Below, piece by piece: positions 1-14,248 of a stretch of 64,000 nt of DNA; position 1 is the stretch's first letter, and each line of letters opens with the position of its first letter. Source of the stretch: Hymenobacter metallicola (GTDB taxonomy: Bacteria > Bacteroidota > Bacteroidia > Cytophagales > Hymenobacteraceae). A program made the translations under genes and the position numbers. The stretch is from positions 310,001 through 374,000 of the forward strand of contig NZ_SRMB01000002.1 in assembly GCF_004745645.1 (NCBI RefSeq), given 5' to 3'. A model generated the notes under the pieces. The model was not told where the DNA came from. It did not search any database and was given only the letters and a program-made list of their open reading frames with translations.

Positions 1-1199
1 CCGGTTTTGATGTCTTTGAAGCCAACACCAGCAGCAATATCACCGGCTTGAATCTTGTCGATGGGATTCTGCTTGTTGGAGTGCATCTGCATCAGGCGCG
101 AGATACGCTCCTTCTTGCCGGTGCGGTTGTTGAACACGTACGAGCCAGCGTCGAGCTGACCGCTGTAGCAGCGGAAGAAGCACAGACGGCCTACGAACGG
201 GTCGGTAGCAATTTTGAATGCCAGAGCGGTGAAGGGCTCGTCGTTGTCGGGGTGACGCTCCACTTCGGCGCCCGTGTCGGGGTCAGTACCGATGATGGCG
301 GGCATGTCGAGCGGCGAGGGCAGGTAAGCCATTACCGCGTCCAGCATAGCCTGAACACCTTTGTTTTTGAAGGCCGAGCCGCACATTACGGGCGAGAACT
401 TCATGTCGATAACCGCTTTGCGGATTACCGTCATCATTTCCTCGCGGGTGATGCTGTCCGGATCGTCGAAGAATTTCTCCATCAACGTATCGTCGTACTC
501 AGCAACGCTTTCCACGAGCTTCTCGCGCCACTCGGCTACCGTGTCCACGAGGTCTTCGGGAACGGGAACTTCGCTGTAGGTCTTGCCCTGGGTAGCGTCG
601 TCCCACACGATGGCTTTGCCAGTCAGCAGGTCAACTACACCCTTGAAGGTATCTTCGGCACCGATCGGGATTTGCAGCGGCACGGGGTTAGCGCCGAGCT
701 TGTCCTTGATTTCGGTTACAGCCTTGAAGAAGTCAGCACCGGCCCGGTCCATCTTGTTGACGAAGCAGATGCGGGGCACCTTGTACTTGTCAGCCTGACG
801 CCATACGGTCTCCGACTGGGGCTCTACACCCGATACGGCGCAGAACAGGGCCACGGCACCGTCCAGCACGCGCAGCGAACGTTCTACCTCGACGGTGAAG
901 TCCACGTGACCGGGGGTGTCGATCAGGTTGATTTTATATTGCTTGGTCTCCGGGGTAGGGTCGCCCTGTACGGTAGGATAGTTCCAGAACGTAGTAGTAG
1001 CAGCCGACGTGATGGTGATACCACGCTCCTGCTCCTGCTCCATCCAGTCCATCGTGGCGGCACCTTCGTGCACTTCCCCGATTTTGTGGGTCTTACCGGT
1101 GTAGTAGAGAATGCGCTCCGAAGTCGTGGTCTTACCGGCGTCGATGTGCGCCATAATCCCGATGTTCCGGAGGTATTGCAGGTCTTTATTAACAGCCAT
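1..1199 (-). CDS. fusA: Elongation factor G, N-terminal part (cut by window edge)
   Basis: This is the GTPase that drives ribosome translocation and, with ribosome recycling factor, ribosome splitting. The visible protein begins [20 protein letters not shown] and continues into the P-loop AHIDAGKTT; the next regions read as the EF-G G domain and the start of domain II. About 399 residues are visible of a usual ~700, because the gene runs off the left edge. The ATG at 1197-1199 is the natural start. It is the last gene of the str cluster rpsL-rpsG-fusA, 112 nt after rpsG on the same strand. The tuf gene that follows fusA in many bacteria is not here but at 15.3-16.5 kb. Confidence 0.97.
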   Translation of the reverse strand, partial: MAVNKDLQYLRNIGIMAHIDAGKTTTSERILYYTGKTHKIGEVHEGAATMDWMEQEQERGITITSAATTTFWNYPTVQGDPTPETKQYKINLIDTPGHVDFTVEVERSLRVLDGAVALFCAVSGVEPQSETVWRQADKYKVPRICFVNKMDRAGADFFKAVTEIKDKLGANPVPLQIPIGAEDTFKGVVDLLTGKAIVWDDATQGKTYSEVPVPEDLVDTVAEWREKLVESVAEYDDTLMEKFFDDPDSITREEMMTVIRKAVIDMKFSPVMCGSAFKNKGVQAMLDAVMAYLPSPLDMPAIIGTDPDTGAEVERHPDNDEPFTALAFKIATDPFVGRLCFFRCYSGQLDAGSYVFNNRTGKKERISRLMQMHSNKQNPIDKIQAGDIAAGVGFKDIKT

Positions 1200-1230
1200 T
1201 GCTTTTATGGGGGTCTTAGATACTTAGGGC

Positions 1231-1287
1231 CTTAGGGTCTTGGGCTACTCAACAGAACAATCCGTTAAAAAAATCCAAGTCCCTAAG
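1231..1287. repeat. Imperfect inverted repeat in the rpsG-fusA spacer
   Basis: The arm at 1231-1243 (CTTAGGGTCTTGG) pairs with 1275-1287 (CCAAGTCCCTAAG) at 12 of 13 positions. Around the arms the words CTTAG and CCTAAG recur several times (1214-1243 and 1275-1300), so the whole spacer is low-complexity and self-complementary. It has no T-run in the direction of transcription and lies inside an operon, so an RNA stability or processing hairpin is more likely than a terminator. Confidence 0.6.
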
Positions 1288-1311
1288 ACCCCAGGTGCCT
1301 AATCTCTATTG

Positions 1312-1779
1312 TTAGAAGCGGAAGTGCGAGAAGGCCTTGTTGGCTTCGGCCATGCGGTGGGTGTCGTCCTTCTTCTTCACGGAAGCACCTTCACCTTTAG
1401 CAGCGGCAATGATTTCGCCGGCCAACTTGTCCTTCATGGTTTTCTCCCCACGACGACGAGCGTACTGAATCAACCACTTCGAACCTACGGCAATACGACG
1501 GTCGGGACGAACTTCGATCGGCACCTGGAAGGTAGCACCACCTACGCGGCGGCTCTTCACTTCTACGGTCGGCATCACGTTGTTCAGCGCCTTGCGCCAC
1601 ATTTCGAGGCCATTCTCCTTGGTGCGCTGCTCAACTAGTTCGCAGGCATCGTAGAAAATACCGTAGGCCAGGTTCTTCTTTCCGTCGTACATCATGTAGT
1701 TGACGAAACGAGTTACCAGGGTCTCCTTGTACTTAGGATCGGGAAGCAGGATGCGCTTCTTTGGTTTTGACTTTCTCAT
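1312..1779 (-). CDS. rpsG: 30S ribosomal protein S7
   Basis: S7 nucleates assembly of the 30S head by binding 16S rRNA. The 155-residue product has normal length; the family-typical stretch [23 protein letters not shown] and the central [19 protein letters not shown] region are intact. It lies between rpsL and fusA as in nearly all bacteria, 86 nt after rpsL. In many bacteria S7 represses its own operon through the rpsL-rpsG spacer; no obvious S7 site was identified here by eye. Confidence 0.98.
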   Translation of the reverse strand: MRKSKPKKRILLPDPKYKETLVTRFVNYMMYDGKKNLAYGIFYDACELVEQRTKENGLEMWRKALNNVMPTVEVKSRRVGGATFQVPIEVRPDRRIAVGSKWLIQYARRRGEKTMKDKLAGEIIAAAKGEGASVKKKDDTHRMAEANKAFSHFRF

Positions 1780-1865
1780 GAGTTTAGATATGAGCGGGGT
1801 GTAGCGGGAAGTGGGATAAGAACCATGTGCTATCCAACACAGCGCGCTACTCCACTCCTATTCAA

Positions 1866-2294
1866 TTACTTTTTCTTGCCGGGTGCTGGTTTGCCGCCTT
1901 TGCCCGTAGCAGCAGGCTGACCTGGCTTGGGACGCTTGGCGCCATACTTCGAACGACGCTGGGTACGGCCGTTTACACCGGCAGTATCAAGGGCGCCACG
2001 GATGATGTGGTAACGTACACCGGGAAGGTCTTTCACCCGGCCACCACGGATCAGCACGATGCTGTGCTCCTGCAGGTTGTGGCCTTCACCAGGGATGTAG
2101 GCGTTAACTTCTTTGCCGTTGGTGAGGCGCACGCGGGCAACCTTACGCATAGCCGAGTTCGGCTTCTTCGGCGTGGTGGTGTACACCCGGGTGCAAACGC
2201 CACGGCGCTGCGGGCACGAGTCAAGAGCCGGCGACTTCGACTTCGTCGTCAGCTTCTCGCGGCCTTTTCGTACTAATTGGTTAATGGTAGGCAT
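1866..2294 (-). CDS. rpsL: 30S ribosomal protein S12
   Basis: S12 lies at the decoding centre. The 142-residue protein starts [12 protein letters not shown] and has the conserved [11 protein letters not shown] and [12 protein letters not shown] loops. The lysines that correspond to the classical streptomycin-resistance positions (K43 and K88 of E. coli) are unchanged. The C-terminus has a basic Lys/Gly/Pro-rich tail ([12 protein letters not shown]) longer than in E. coli, as is common in Bacteroidota. It is the first gene of the str cluster and has its own promoter upstream. Confidence 0.98.
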   Translation of the reverse strand: MPTINQLVRKGREKLTTKSKSPALDSCPQRRGVCTRVYTTTPKKPNSAMRKVARVRLTNGKEVNAYIPGEGHNLQEHSIVLIRGGRVKDLPGVRYHIIRGALDTAGVNGRTQRRSKYGAKRPKPGQPAATGKGGKPAPGKKK

Positions 2295-2343
2295 CTACGG
2301 AATGGTTTGTCAAGGAGGGTTCTCTCCCAAAAAATTAGGCTTG

Positions 2344-2374
2344 CAAAGGTATAAAAGTTGCTCGGAAATAGCAA
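2344..2374 (-). promoter_or_regulatory. Promoter of the str cluster (Bacteroidota type)
   Basis: Read on the minus strand, TACCTTTG (2344-2351) matches the Bacteroidota -7 element TAnnTTTG, and a TTG (2372-2374) sits 20 nt upstream as the -33 element. The predicted start of transcription lies about 45 nt before the rpsL ATG. Confidence 0.7.
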
Positions 2375-2449
2375 ACAGGTTGAAATAGTTTGTTTTAGGA
2401 AACAGCTGAAGCGCATCTTCCGGTCAGTTCCAGACTTCTGCCAAACGCA

Positions 2450-2483
2450 AAAAAGCCTTATAGACTCGTCCATAAGGCTTTTT
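2450..2483. terminator. Terminator-like hairpin upstream of rpsL
   Basis: A perfect 12-bp stem (AAAAAGCCTTAT with ATAAGGCTTTTT) is flanked by A-run and T-run and so can terminate in either direction. The next gene upstream on this strand, DUF3467, already has its own hairpin at 2588-2622, so what this one terminates is unclear. Confidence 0.7.
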
Positions 2484-2587
2484 CAGGGTAAATACGTTCG
2501 TTGCTGCGGAGCCTTTTGCTTGACGTCCTTCCCGTCATGTCACTTGACTCAGCTTGCTCTTCGCGCCCTAATTTTGCATTCAACGAA

Positions 2588-2622
2588 GAAGCGGCTTCTA
2601 TCTTCCCGATAAAAGCCGCTTC
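2588..2622 (-). terminator. Hairpin after the DUF3467 gene
   Basis: A 10-bp stem GAAGCGGCTT/AAGCCGCTTC continues after one mismatch into TATC/GATA around a five-base loop. It lies 24 nt beyond the DUF3467 stop codon. There is no clear T-run, so termination strength is uncertain. The ~100 nt between this hairpin and that at 2450-2483 contain no convincing gene. Confidence 0.6.
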
Positions 2623-2645
2623 ATACACTGTATTATTCTGAGTTT

Positions 2646-2978
2646 CTAGGCCTCCCCCATCGTGCCGCCGAAGCCCATGGGGTAGCTGGGCATGTCGTTT
2701 TGCGCTTTAATTGGGCCGAACGTCTGCTCGAAGCGCTCTACATTATCGGCCAGGGCCGATAGCAGCCGCTTGGCATGCTCAGGCGTGACGATGATGCGGG
2801 CTTTGACCTTGGCTTTGGGCACGCCCGGCATCAGACGAATGAAGTCGATGACGAATTCACTGCTGCTGTGCGCTATCATGGCCAAGTTGGCGTACTCGCC
2901 CTCGGCTATGGCTTCGGAGAGTTCAATGTTAATAGCATTGGGGTCCTGAGGGCCGGGAATTTCTTGGGGTTCGTTCAT
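2646..2978 (-). CDS. DUF3467 family protein
   Basis: This 110-residue protein matches the small DUF3467 family by its central pattern: a stretch like GEYANLAMIAHSSSEFVIDF, then an aliphatic KAKVKARIIVTPEHAKRLL segment and a C-terminal NVERFEQTFGPI. The biochemical role of the family is not known to me. No signal peptide or membrane segment is visible, so it is likely cytoplasmic. It sits between rpoC and rpsL; in Bacteroidota it commonly follows rpoC, which suggests co-conservation with the transcription apparatus, though a hairpin at 3036-3067 separates it from rpoC here. Confidence 0.85.
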   Translation of the reverse strand: MNEPQEIPGPQDPNAINIELSEAIAEGEYANLAMIAHSSSEFVIDFIRLMPGVPKAKVKARIIVTPEHAKRLLSALADNVERFEQTFGPIKAQNDMPSYPMGFGGTMGEA

Positions 2979-3035
2979 GAGCTGGGATTGTTCTGAGTAG
3001 GGTAATAGCCCTTATACTTCGAAAGCTACTAAAAA

Positions 3036-3067
3036 GAAAAAGCCGACCAGATTTCTCCGGTCGGCTT
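3036..3067 (-). terminator. rpoC terminator
   Basis: On the minus strand the stem AAGCCGACC/GGTCGGCTT is followed by a T-rich tail (TTTTTCTTTTT). It lies 20 nt after the rpoC stop and separates the rpo operon from DUF3467. Confidence 0.85.
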
Positions 3068-3086
3068 CTCCTAATCATTCCTCAGC

Positions 3087-6000
3087 TTAGTCAGCCGATA
3101 CTTCACGCTTGGCACGCGAGGCGCGGGTCTTCGGCTCGGGAGCCTCCGACTTGGCGGGAGCCGTAACCTCGGGCTCATCTTTCGACCCCACGACCTGACG
3201 CGTGTACTCGCGCAAGCCGGTACCGGCCGGGATGAGGTGACCTACGATTACGTTCTCCTTCAGGCCCAGCAGTTCGTCGGCCTTGCCACGGATGGCAGCT
3301 TCCGACAGCACCTTGGTCGTCTCCTGGAAGGATGCGGCCGAGATGAACGACTGAGTACCCAGCGACGCCTGGGTGATACCCTGCAGCGTAGGACGAGATA
3401 CGGCCGGCTGTGCTTCGCGCACTTCCACCAGCTGCAGGTCCCGACGACGCAGCGAGGAGTTCTCGTCGCGCAGGCGACGGGCACTCACAATCTGGCCAGG
3501 CTTCAGGTTCGTCGAATCGCCGGCATTCGTTACCACCTTCATGTCGATGATGGTATCGTTTTCTTCCATGAAGACGATTTTGTCGATAACCTGGTGCTCC
3601 AGGAAGGTCGTGTCGCCGGCATCCAGAATCACAACTTTCTGCATCATCTGGCGAACGACCACCTCGATGTGCTTATCGTTGATCTTCACACCCTGCAGGC
3701 GGTATACTTCCTGAATCTCGTTCACGAGGTATTCCTGCACGGCGCCGGGGCCCTGAATGCTCAGGATATCGGAAGGCGTAATGGCGCCATCCGACAGCGG
3801 CATGCCGGCACGGATGAAGTCGTTGTCCTGCACCAGGATGTGCTTGGACAGCGGCACCATGTACTTCTTCTTGACCCCGTCTTTCGACTCGACGAAGATT
3901 TCGCGGTTACCACGCTTCACCGTACCGTAGGTTACTACACCGTCGATTTCCGACACAACAGCCGGGTTCGAGGGGTTACGCGCTTCGAAAAGCTCGGTAA
4001 CGCGGGGCAGACCACCGGTGATGTCACGGGTTTTGCCCACGGCGCGGGGAATCTTAGCCAGAATGTGACCAGCCTTGATTTTCTCGCCGTTCTCCACGTT
4101 GATGTGCGAACCTACCGGGATGCTGTACCCACGCTGCCCTTCCTCGGCGTCCTTCTTCCCAGCCTTCACGATGATGGAGGGGTTCTGGGCCTTGTCGCGG
4201 CTTTCGATGATTACCTTCTCGCGGTGACCGGTCTGCTCATCCGACTCCTCACGGTAGGTCACACCTTCCGTAATAGCGTCGTACTGAACGGTACCATCAA
4301 ACTCGGCCAAGATAACGGCGTTGTAAGGGTCCCAGTTGTTGAGCTCCTGGCCTTTCTCTACCTCCTGGCCTTCGTTGACCAGCAGGAACGAGCCGTAGGG
4401 CACGTGGTTCGAGATGTAGACCTTACCGGTGCCTTTTTCTACAATGCGGATTTCGCCCGAACGACCCATTACTACTTTCACCGGCTCGCCTTCGGCGTTT
4501 ACGGAGTCAACAGTACGGATGTCTTCGAACTCAATCACACCGGCGAATTTGGCGCGCAGGCTGGCTTCAACGGCAATGTTAGAAGCCGTACCACCTACGT
4601 GGAAGGTACGCAGCGTGAGCTGGGTACCGGGCTCACCAATCGACTGGGCGGCAATTACACCGACAGCTTCCCCTTTCTGGACCATGCGGCCCGACGACAG
4701 GTTACGGCCGTAGCACTTGGCGCAGATACCACGCTTCGATTCGCAGGTCAGTACCGAGCGGATTTCCACCGACTCGATAGCCGTAGCATCGATGCGGCGG
4801 GTGATTTCCTCGGTGATTTCGCTACCGGCGGGCAGGATGACCTCGTCCGTGATGGGGTCCACGATGTCGTGAACGGCCACGCGGCCCAGGATACGCTCAG
4901 CCAGGGGCTCCACGACGTCCTCGTTGTCCTTCAGGGCGAAGGTTTCGATACCGCGCAGCGTACCGCAGTCGGTTTCGTTTACGATTACGTCCTGCGACAC
5001 GTCTACCAGACGGCGAGTCAGGTAGCCGGCGTCAGCCGTCTTCAGAGCCGTATCGGCCAGACCCTTACGGGCACCGTGGGTCGAAATGAAGTACTCGATT
5101 ACGTCCAGGCCTTCTTTGAAGTTCGACAGAATCGGGTTTTCGATAATCTCGCCTACCGAACCCTGCAGCGACTTCTGGGGCTTGGCCATCAGACCCCGCA
5201 TACCGCCGAGCTGACGAATCTGCTCACGTGAACCACGGGCGCCGGAGTGCATCATCATGTAAATCGAGTTGAAGCCCTGGTTCTCCTTTTCGAGGCGACC
5301 CATGAGGGTTTCAGTGATTTGGTTGTTGATGCGGGTCCAGATGTCGATAACCTGGTTGTAACGCTCGTTGTCGGTAATCAGACCCATCTGGTAGTTCTGC
5401 GTAACGGCCTTCACGTCGTTCTGCGCTTGCAGAACCAGGGCATCCTTCTCTTTCGGAATCTGGATGTCGCCCAGACCCATCGACAGACCACCTTTGTAAG
5501 CCGACTGGAAGCCCAGCGTCTTGATGTCGTCGAGGAACTGTGCGGTGCGGGCCATGCCGGTCCGCTTGAACACCATCGAAATGATCTGCTGCAGTTTTTT
5601 CTTGGTCAGCAGCTCATCTACGAAGCCTACTTCGGTGGGCACGAGCTGGTTGAACAGCACGCGGCCGGCTACGGTCTCGATGATCTTCGTGACGAGGTTA
5701 TCGTCCTCGTCGCGAACCTGCGTGCGCACCTTGATATAGGCGTGCTTCGAGAGTTGACCTTCGTTGAGGGCAATAACCACTTCCTCGTCCGAGTAGAACA
5801 TGCGGCCTTCGCCCTGAATCTTCTCGTCGTCGGTGCTGCGCTTGCCTTTCGTTACGTAGTACAGACCCAGAACCATGTCCTGCGACGGTACCGCAATGGG
5901 CGCGCCGTTGGCCGGGTTCAGGATGTTGTGCGAGGCCAGCATGAGCATGGAGGCTTCCAGGATAGCGGCCGGTCCCAGGGGAACGTGCACAGCCATCTGG

Positions 6001-7433
6001 TCACCGTCAAAGTCAGCGTTGAAGGCCGTACACACCAGCGGGTGCAGCTGAATAGCTTTACCCTCGATGAGGCGGGGCTGGAAGGCCTGGATACCCAAGC
6101 GGTGCAGCGTAGGAGCCCGGTTCAGGAGCACTGGGTGGCCTTTCAGCACGTTCTCCAGGATGTCCCATACCACGGCGTCCTTGCGGTCCACAATCTTCTT
6201 GGCCGACTTCACCGTCTTCACGATACCACGCTCAATGAGCTTGCGGATGATGAAGGGCTTGAACAGCTCGGCGGCCATGTTCTTGGGCAGACCGCACTCG
6301 TGCAGCTTCAGCTCAGGACCTACCACGATTACCGAACGGCCGGAGTAGTCGACGCGCTTACCGAGCAGGTTCTGACGGAAGCGGCCCTGCTTGCCTTTCA
6401 GCATATCGGACAGCGACTTCAGGGCGCGGTTGCCTTCGGCGCGCACGGCGTTTACCTTGCGCGAGTTGTCGAAGAGCGAGTCCACGGCTTCCTGCAGCAT
6501 GCGCTTCTCGTTCCGCAGAATCACCTCGGGAGCCTTGATTTCGATCAGGCGCTTGAGGCGGTTGTTCCGGATGATAACGCGACGGTACAGGTCGTTCAGG
6601 TCGGAAGTGGCGAAACGGCCACCATCCAGCGGCACGAGGGGGCGCAGTTCCGGCGGAATCACCGGCACCATGCGGATTACCATCCACTCGGGCTTGTTCT
6701 CGATGCGGGTAGCCGCGTCGCGGAACGCTTCTACGACGCGCAGACGCTTCAACGCTTCAGCCTTACGCTGCTGCGAAGTTTCGTGGGCGGCGGAGTCGCG
6801 GAGGCTATAGGAAAGCTCGTCGAGGTTGGTGCGCTCCAGCAGCAGCTGCAGGGCATCAGCCCCCATCCGGGCAATGAATTTATTGGGGTCCTCGTTGGGC
6901 AGCATCTGATTCTCCCGGGGGAGCTTGTCGATGATGTCGAGGTATTCGTCTTCGGTGAGGAAGTCGAGCTGCTGTACGCCTTCTTCAGCCAGTACACCGG
7001 GCTGAACAACTACGTACCGCTCGTAATAGATAATCTGGTCGAGCTTCTTGGTGGGCAGGCCCAGCAGGTAGCCGATTTTGTTTGGCAACGACTTGAAGTA
7101 CCAGATGTGCGCTACGGGCACCACCAGTTCGATGTGGCCCATCCGCTCCCGACGTACTTTCTTCTCGGTCACCTCCACGCCGCAACGGTCACAGATGATG
7201 CCTTTGTAGCGAATCCGCTTGTACTTGCCGCAGTGGCATTCCCAGTCCTTTACGGGACCGAAAATCCGCTCGCAGAACAGGCCGCCCATTTCGGGCTTGT
7301 ACGTCCGGTAGTTAATGGTCTCCGGCTTCACAACCTCGCCGTTCGACCGCTCCAGGATGGATTCGGGCGAGGCCAGCGAAATGGTGACTTTCGAGAAGTC
7401 CTGTACCAGTTTTTTGTTTTTTGCAAACGCCAT
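3087..7433 (-). CDS. rpoC: DNA-directed RNA polymerase beta' subunit
   Basis: This is the largest subunit of core RNA polymerase and holds the catalytic magnesium. The 1448-residue protein begins [20 protein letters not shown]. The N-terminal zinc site is seen as [20 protein letters not shown] near residue 70, the active-site motif NADFDGDQM near residue 470, and a second cysteine cluster ([13 protein letters not shown]) in the C-terminal half. A lysine/alanine-rich tail ends the protein. It follows rpoB after an unusually long spacer of 352 nt and is followed by a strong terminator. Confidence 0.98.
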   Translation of the reverse strand: MAFAKNKKLVQDFSKVTISLASPESILERSNGEVVKPETINYRTYKPEMGGLFCERIFGPVKDWECHCGKYKRIRYKGIICDRCGVEVTEKKVRRERMGHIELVVPVAHIWYFKSLPNKIGYLLGLPTKKLDQIIYYERYVVVQPGVLAEEGVQQLDFLTEDEYLDIIDKLPRENQMLPNEDPNKFIARMGADALQLLLERTNLDELSYSLRDSAAHETSQQRKAEALKRLRVVEAFRDAATRIENKPEWMVIRMVPVIPPELRPLVPLDGGRFATSDLNDLYRRVIIRNNRLKRLIEIKAPEVILRNEKRMLQEAVDSLFDNSRKVNAVRAEGNRALKSLSDMLKGKQGRFRQNLLGKRVDYSGRSVIVVGPELKLHECGLPKNMAAELFKPFIIRKLIERGIVKTVKSAKKIVDRKDAVVWDILENVLKGHPVLLNRAPTLHRLGIQAFQPRLIEGKAIQLHPLVCTAFNADFDGDQMAVHVPLGPAAILEASMLMLASHNILNPANGAPIAVPSQDMVLGLYYVTKGKRSTDDEKIQGEGRMFYSDEEVVIALNEGQLSKHAYIKVRTQVRDEDDNLVTKIIETVAGRVLFNQLVPTEVGFVDELLTKKKLQQIISMVFKRTGMARTAQFLDDIKTLGFQSAYKGGLSMGLGDIQIPKEKDALVLQAQNDVKAVTQNYQMGLITDNERYNQVIDIWTRINNQITETLMGRLEKENQGFNSIYMMMHSGARGSREQIRQLGGMRGLMAKPQKSLQGSVGEIIENPILSNFKEGLDVIEYFISTHGARKGLADTALKTADAGYLTRRLVDVSQDVIVNETDCGTLRGIETFALKDNEDVVEPLAERILGRVAVHDIVDPITDEVILPAGSEITEEITRRIDATAIESVEIRSVLTCESKRGICAKCYGRNLSSGRMVQKGEAVGVIAAQSIGEPGTQLTLRTFHVGGTASNIAVEASLRAKFAGVIEFEDIRTVDSVNAEGEPVKVVMGRSGEIRIVEKGTGKVYISNHVPYGSFLLVNEGQEVEKGQELNNWDPYNAVILAEFDGTVQYDAITEGVTYREESDEQTGHREKVIIESRDKAQNPSIIVKAGKKDAEEGQRGYSIPVGSHINVENGEKIKAGHILAKIPRAVGKTRDITGGLPRVTELFEARNPSNPAVVSEIDGVVTYGTVKRGNREIFVESKDGVKKKYMVPLSKHILVQDNDFIRAGMPLSDGAITPSDILSIQGPGAVQEYLVNEIQEVYRLQGVKINDKHIEVVVRQMMQKVVILDAGDTTFLEHQVIDKIVFMEENDTIIDMKVVTNAGDSTNLKPGQIVSARRLRDENSSLRRRDLQLVEVREAQPAVSRPTLQGITQASLGTQSFISAASFQETTKVLSEAAIRGKADELLGLKENVIVGHLIPAGTGLREYTRQVVGSKDEPEVTAPAKSEAPEPKTRASRAKREVSAD

Positions 7434-7785
7434 GTAGTAGAGCTGTTAGCTGTTGGCTTTGTGGCTGCCTTGAATGATCGGCTCTTCTTAAGAGGAGTCC
7501 GAAAAACCAAAACAGTTCGACTCTGATAAAAGTGCTCTGCCGGTCGGATAGGTACGCCAAGCAGCAGGTTTCAGCAGGTCTGATGGGTAAGAGCCCGGGT
7601 TTTGGCAAACCCAAGCTTTTGCGGTCAACCTCGGCTGGCTGCTTATGTCGTTCTGACCATATCTCGGAACGACGCCGGCCGCAGTTGGTATCGGTTGCCC
7701 GATCCGCGGTATTATCTATCGTATAAAGCCCGAAATAGGAGTTGCCGATACCGGGGTACCAACAACTCCTAATTTCTAAGTGGCT
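7434..7785 (-). other. Long structured rpoB-rpoC spacer
   Basis: These 352 nt hold no convincing reading frame. On the mRNA strand they contain several possible hairpins: one at about 7737-7770 just after rpoB (AGGAGTTG with CAACTCCT, closing GGTACC with GGTATC), one pairing GTCGTTC with GAACGAC near 7650-7675, a GGGTTT/AAACCC hairpin near 7594-7610, and CTCTTAAGAAGAG near 7489-7501. A direct repeat AGCTGTTAGCTGTT lies at 7441-7454. No TAnnTTTG promoter was found on the minus strand. Confidence 0.6.
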
Positions 7786-11676
<3,891 letters not shown>

Positions 11677-11821
11677 TGCGTTGAAGGTTAAAAATGGACA
11701 CTGAAGCGTACTAAACTATCGGCAAACCCTGCCGCGCCCTCGTCCGTTACCCGTAGGCACAAAAAGCCGCAATGCGGCGTCTGGGGGCAATCTGGTAAAG
11801 ATCGTAGCCTACAAACAGGAA

Positions 11822-11846
11822 AAGACCTGGCTTAGTTGCCAGGCCT
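11822..11846 (-). terminator. Possible attenuator between rplL and rpoB
   Basis: On the minus strand AGGCCTGGC/GCCAGGTCTT forms a 7-9 bp stem around AACTAA and is followed by CTTTTCCTGTTT. It lies 35 nt after rplL. Partial termination between rplL and rpoB is known in E. coli; the same role here is inference. A second small hairpin, GCCGC/GCGGC, lies at about 11766-11780. Confidence 0.5.
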
Positions 11847-11880
11847 ATCCTTATTTGTATGAGAAAAAGCGCGGGGCAGC

Positions 11881-12261
11881 TTACTTAACTTCTACTTCAG
11901 CGCCGGCTTCTTCCAGTTGCTTCTTCAGGCCTTCAGCCTCGTCTTTAGCAACACCTTCTTTCAGGGGCTTGGGAGCACCGTCAACCAGTTCTTTGGCTTC
12001 TTTCAGGCCCAGACCGGTCAGGTCTTTCACCAGCTTAACTACGGCCAGCTTGCTTGCGCCAGCCGACTTCAGGATTACGTCGAACGACGTCTTCTCCTCG
12101 GGAGCGTCAGCAGCAGCACCAGCGCCACCACCAGCTACCATTACGGGAGCAGCAGCAGCAGGCTCGATGCCATACTCGTCCTTCAGGATAGTAGCCAGTT
12201 CGTTTACTTCTTTCACCGTCAGGTTAACGAGCTGCTCAGCGAATGCTTTCAAATCTGCCAT
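11881..12261 (-). CDS. rplL: 50S ribosomal protein L7/L12
   Basis: L7/L12 forms the multicopy stalk that recruits translation GTPases. The 126-residue product has the N-terminal dimerisation helix ([22 protein letters not shown]), an alanine/glycine-rich hinge near residues 35-50, and the C-terminal domain with [20 protein letters not shown] and [16 protein letters not shown]. It follows rplJ after 66 nt, as in almost all bacteria. Confidence 0.98.
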   Translation of the reverse strand: MADLKAFAEQLVNLTVKEVNELATILKDEYGIEPAAAAPVMVAGGGAGAAADAPEEKTSFDVILKSAGASKLAVVKLVKDLTGLGLKEAKELVDGAPKPLKEGVAKDEAEGLKKQLEEAGAEVEVK

Positions 12262-12327
12262 TTCTGTAGATTGTTAAAAAAAGAGGGGGTTGTTGAATTT
12301 GATTTAGGGAGAAAAAGGTAGGGGCAA

Positions 12328-12882
12328 TTAAGCAGCCGCCTCTTCTTTTTCGGAAAGCGTCTTGAGGATGCCGGCCAGCTTGTTGCCACCGCTCGACAGA
12401 GCGCTGATAACGTTCTTGGCGGGCGACTGGAGCAGACCGATGACTTCACCGATAAGCTCGTTTTTGCCTTTCAGCGTGCTCAGCGTCTCGAGCTGGTTAG
12501 CACCCAGGTAGATGCTGGCGTCGATGTAAGCACCCTTCAGAGCAGGCTTGGGCTCTACGTTCTTGCCGTAGTTCTGCGCCTTATAGAAGTCCTTCAGCAG
12601 TTTGCCGGGAGCGTTGCCAGCCTCTTTCGAGAACAGTACACCCGACTGGCTTTTCAGCGCTGCGTCCAGTTCAGCCGTGTCCGTACCCAGCGTATCGAGG
12701 GCTTTGCGGATCAGCGTGTTCTTGTACACTTTGAACTCCAGGCCACGGTTGAAGCACAACCGGCGGAATTCGTTGATTTTCGCCACCGACATTCCCGAAG
12801 CATCGGTAATGTAGAACGCGTTGTGCGATTGAAACTTTTCGCTCAACTCGTCGACGAGGGCTTGTTTTTCTTCCCGGGTCAT
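12328..12882 (-). CDS. rplJ: 50S ribosomal protein L10
   Basis: L10 anchors the L7/L12 stalk to 23S rRNA. The 184-residue protein starts MTREEKQALVDELSEKFQSH and contains the conserved LEFKVYKNTLIRKAL region near residues 48-63; the C-terminal helix that binds L12 dimers ends in EKEEAAA. Only 17 nt separate it from rplA, so there is no room for a classical leader with its own L10 binding site directly before it; autogenous control would have to act further upstream. Confidence 0.98.
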   Translation of the reverse strand: MTREEKQALVDELSEKFQSHNAFYITDASGMSVAKINEFRRLCFNRGLEFKVYKNTLIRKALDTLGTDTAELDAALKSQSGVLFSKEAGNAPGKLLKDFYKAQNYGKNVEPKPALKGAYIDASIYLGANQLETLSTLKGKNELIGEVIGLLQSPAKNVISALSSGGNKLAGILKTLSEKEEAAA

Positions 12883-12899
12883 ATCGTCTTGATTGTGAA

Positions 12900-13595
12900 T
12901 TAAGCGGAAGTAACCGTGGTGTCAACCGGAACGGCGGGGCTCATCGTGCTGCTCAGCGTGATGCTCTTGATGTAGGTGCCTTTAGCCGACGAAGGCTTCA
13001 AACGCTGGAGCGTCTGGATTACTTCGATGGCGTTTTCAGCCAGCTTCTGGTCATCAAAAGACACTTTGCCGATGCTGGTGTGAATGATACCGGTTTTGTC
13101 AACTTTGAAGTCGATTTTACCAGCCTTCACTTCCTGCACTGCCTTGGCCACGTCGGTCGTAACCGTACCCGACTTGGGGTTCGGCATCAGACCACGGGGA
13201 CCAAGTACGCGACCCAGGCGACCTACTTTAGCCATTACCGACGGCATCGTGATAATCACGTCGATGTCGGTCCAGCCTTTCTCGATTTTCGAGATGTAGT
13301 CGTCCAAGCCTACGAAATCAGCGCCGGCAGCGGTAGCTTCGGCCTCCTTGTCGGGAGTAACCAGAGCCAGAACGCGTACGGTTTTGCCGGTACCGTGGGG
13401 CAGCGTGGCGACGCCACGAACCATCTGGTCGGCTTTGCGGGGGTCAACGCCCAGACGTACGTCGATGTCAACGGAAGCGTCAAACTTGGTGTAGGTAATG
13501 TCCTTCACCACTTTGGCTGCCTCAACAAGGTTGCGTACCTGCGTCAGGTCGTGTTTGGCAAGGGCTTCCTTGCGCTTTTTGCTAACTTGTGCCAT
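12900..13595 (-). CDS. rplA: 50S ribosomal protein L1
   Basis: L1 forms the mobile L1 stalk at the E site. The 231-residue product shows the conserved [20 protein letters not shown] and [19 protein letters not shown] motifs and ends in a family-typical [16 protein letters not shown] stretch. In many bacteria it represses the rplK-rplA operon. It begins 21 nt after rplK. Confidence 0.98.
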   Translation of the reverse strand: MAQVSKKRKEALAKHDLTQVRNLVEAAKVVKDITYTKFDASVDIDVRLGVDPRKADQMVRGVATLPHGTGKTVRVLALVTPDKEAEATAAGADFVGLDDYISKIEKGWTDIDVIITMPSVMAKVGRLGRVLGPRGLMPNPKSGTVTTDVAKAVQEVKAGKIDFKVDKTGIIHTSIGKVSFDDQKLAENAIEVIQTLQRLKPSSAKGTYIKSITLSSTMSPAVPVDTTVTSA

Positions 13596-13616
13596 CAGTT
13601 TTCTTCTCCTTTAAAG

Positions 13617-14060
13617 TTATTCAGCAAAGGGAGAATCGCCCTTGATGGTAATACCCATGCTGCGGGCCGTACCTGCCACCTGCTTCATGGCCGACTCCAC
13701 CTGGAAGGCGTTCAAGTCGGGCATTTTCACTTCGGCGATGGTGCGGATCTGGTCCCACGTAACCGAACCTACCTTGTTCCGGTTAGGCTCTTTCGAACCA
13801 CCCTGGAGCTTGGCAGCTTCCAGCAGCATTACTGGCGCCGGAGGGGTTTTCACCACGAAGTCAAACGACTTGTCGGTGTACATGGTGATCAATACGGGAC
13901 ATACTTGGCCGGCCTTATCCTGGGTGCGAGCGTTGAACTGCTTGCAGAACTCCATGATGTTAAGGCCTTTGCTACCAAGTGCAGGTCCAACCGGCGGCGA
14001 GGGGTTCGCAGCGCCTCCCTTTATCTGAAGCTTCAGATAACCTCTAATTTCTTTGGCCAT
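13617..14060 (-). CDS. rplK: 50S ribosomal protein L11
   Basis: L11 binds the GTPase-associated centre of 23S rRNA. The 147-residue protein has the N-terminal proline-rich [24 protein letters not shown] motif, including the prolines affected in thiostrepton resistance in other bacteria, and the C-terminal RNA-binding domain ending [13 protein letters not shown]. It is the first gene of the L11-L1-L10-L12 set and lies 188 nt after nusG. Confidence 0.98.
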   Translation of the reverse strand: MAKEIRGYLKLQIKGGAANPSPPVGPALGSKGLNIMEFCKQFNARTQDKAGQVCPVLITMYTDKSFDFVVKTPPAPVMLLEAAKLQGGSKEPNRNKVGSVTWDQIRTIAEVKMPDLNAFQVESAMKQVAGTARSMGITIKGDSPFAE

Positions 14061-14189
14061 TGGTTTGAAAGGCTTCGGGCTGTATGTCGTAACACAAGCA
14101 GCCCTCCGTTTTATTTTATGTGTGCTCTAGTGGAAGCCCCGCCGGCTCAGAGCGAATAACCGACGACGTTCTTTGCAGAAGTTAGATCA

Positions 14190-14231
14190 GAGAGCGTAGA
14201 AACAGGAGGACTCTCCTACTTCTACGCTCTC
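14190..14231. promoter_or_regulatory. Strong hairpin in the nusG-rplK spacer
   Basis: AGAGCGTAGAA at 14190-14200 pairs with TTCTACGCTCT at 14221-14231, and CAGGAG/CTCCT inside extends the stem around a GACT-like loop. There is no T-run on the minus strand, so it is probably an RNA processing or partial attenuation site between nusG and the L11 operon. Confidence 0.55.
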
Positions 14232-14248
14232 GTCTGGTACTGTCTGGC

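Noticed and set aside
3237..7526. Two very long plus-strand open frames opposite rpoC (664 and 759 codons)
   Set aside because: They mirror the codon pattern of rpoC in the complementary frame, have no recognisable protein motifs, and lie fully within an essential gene on the other strand.
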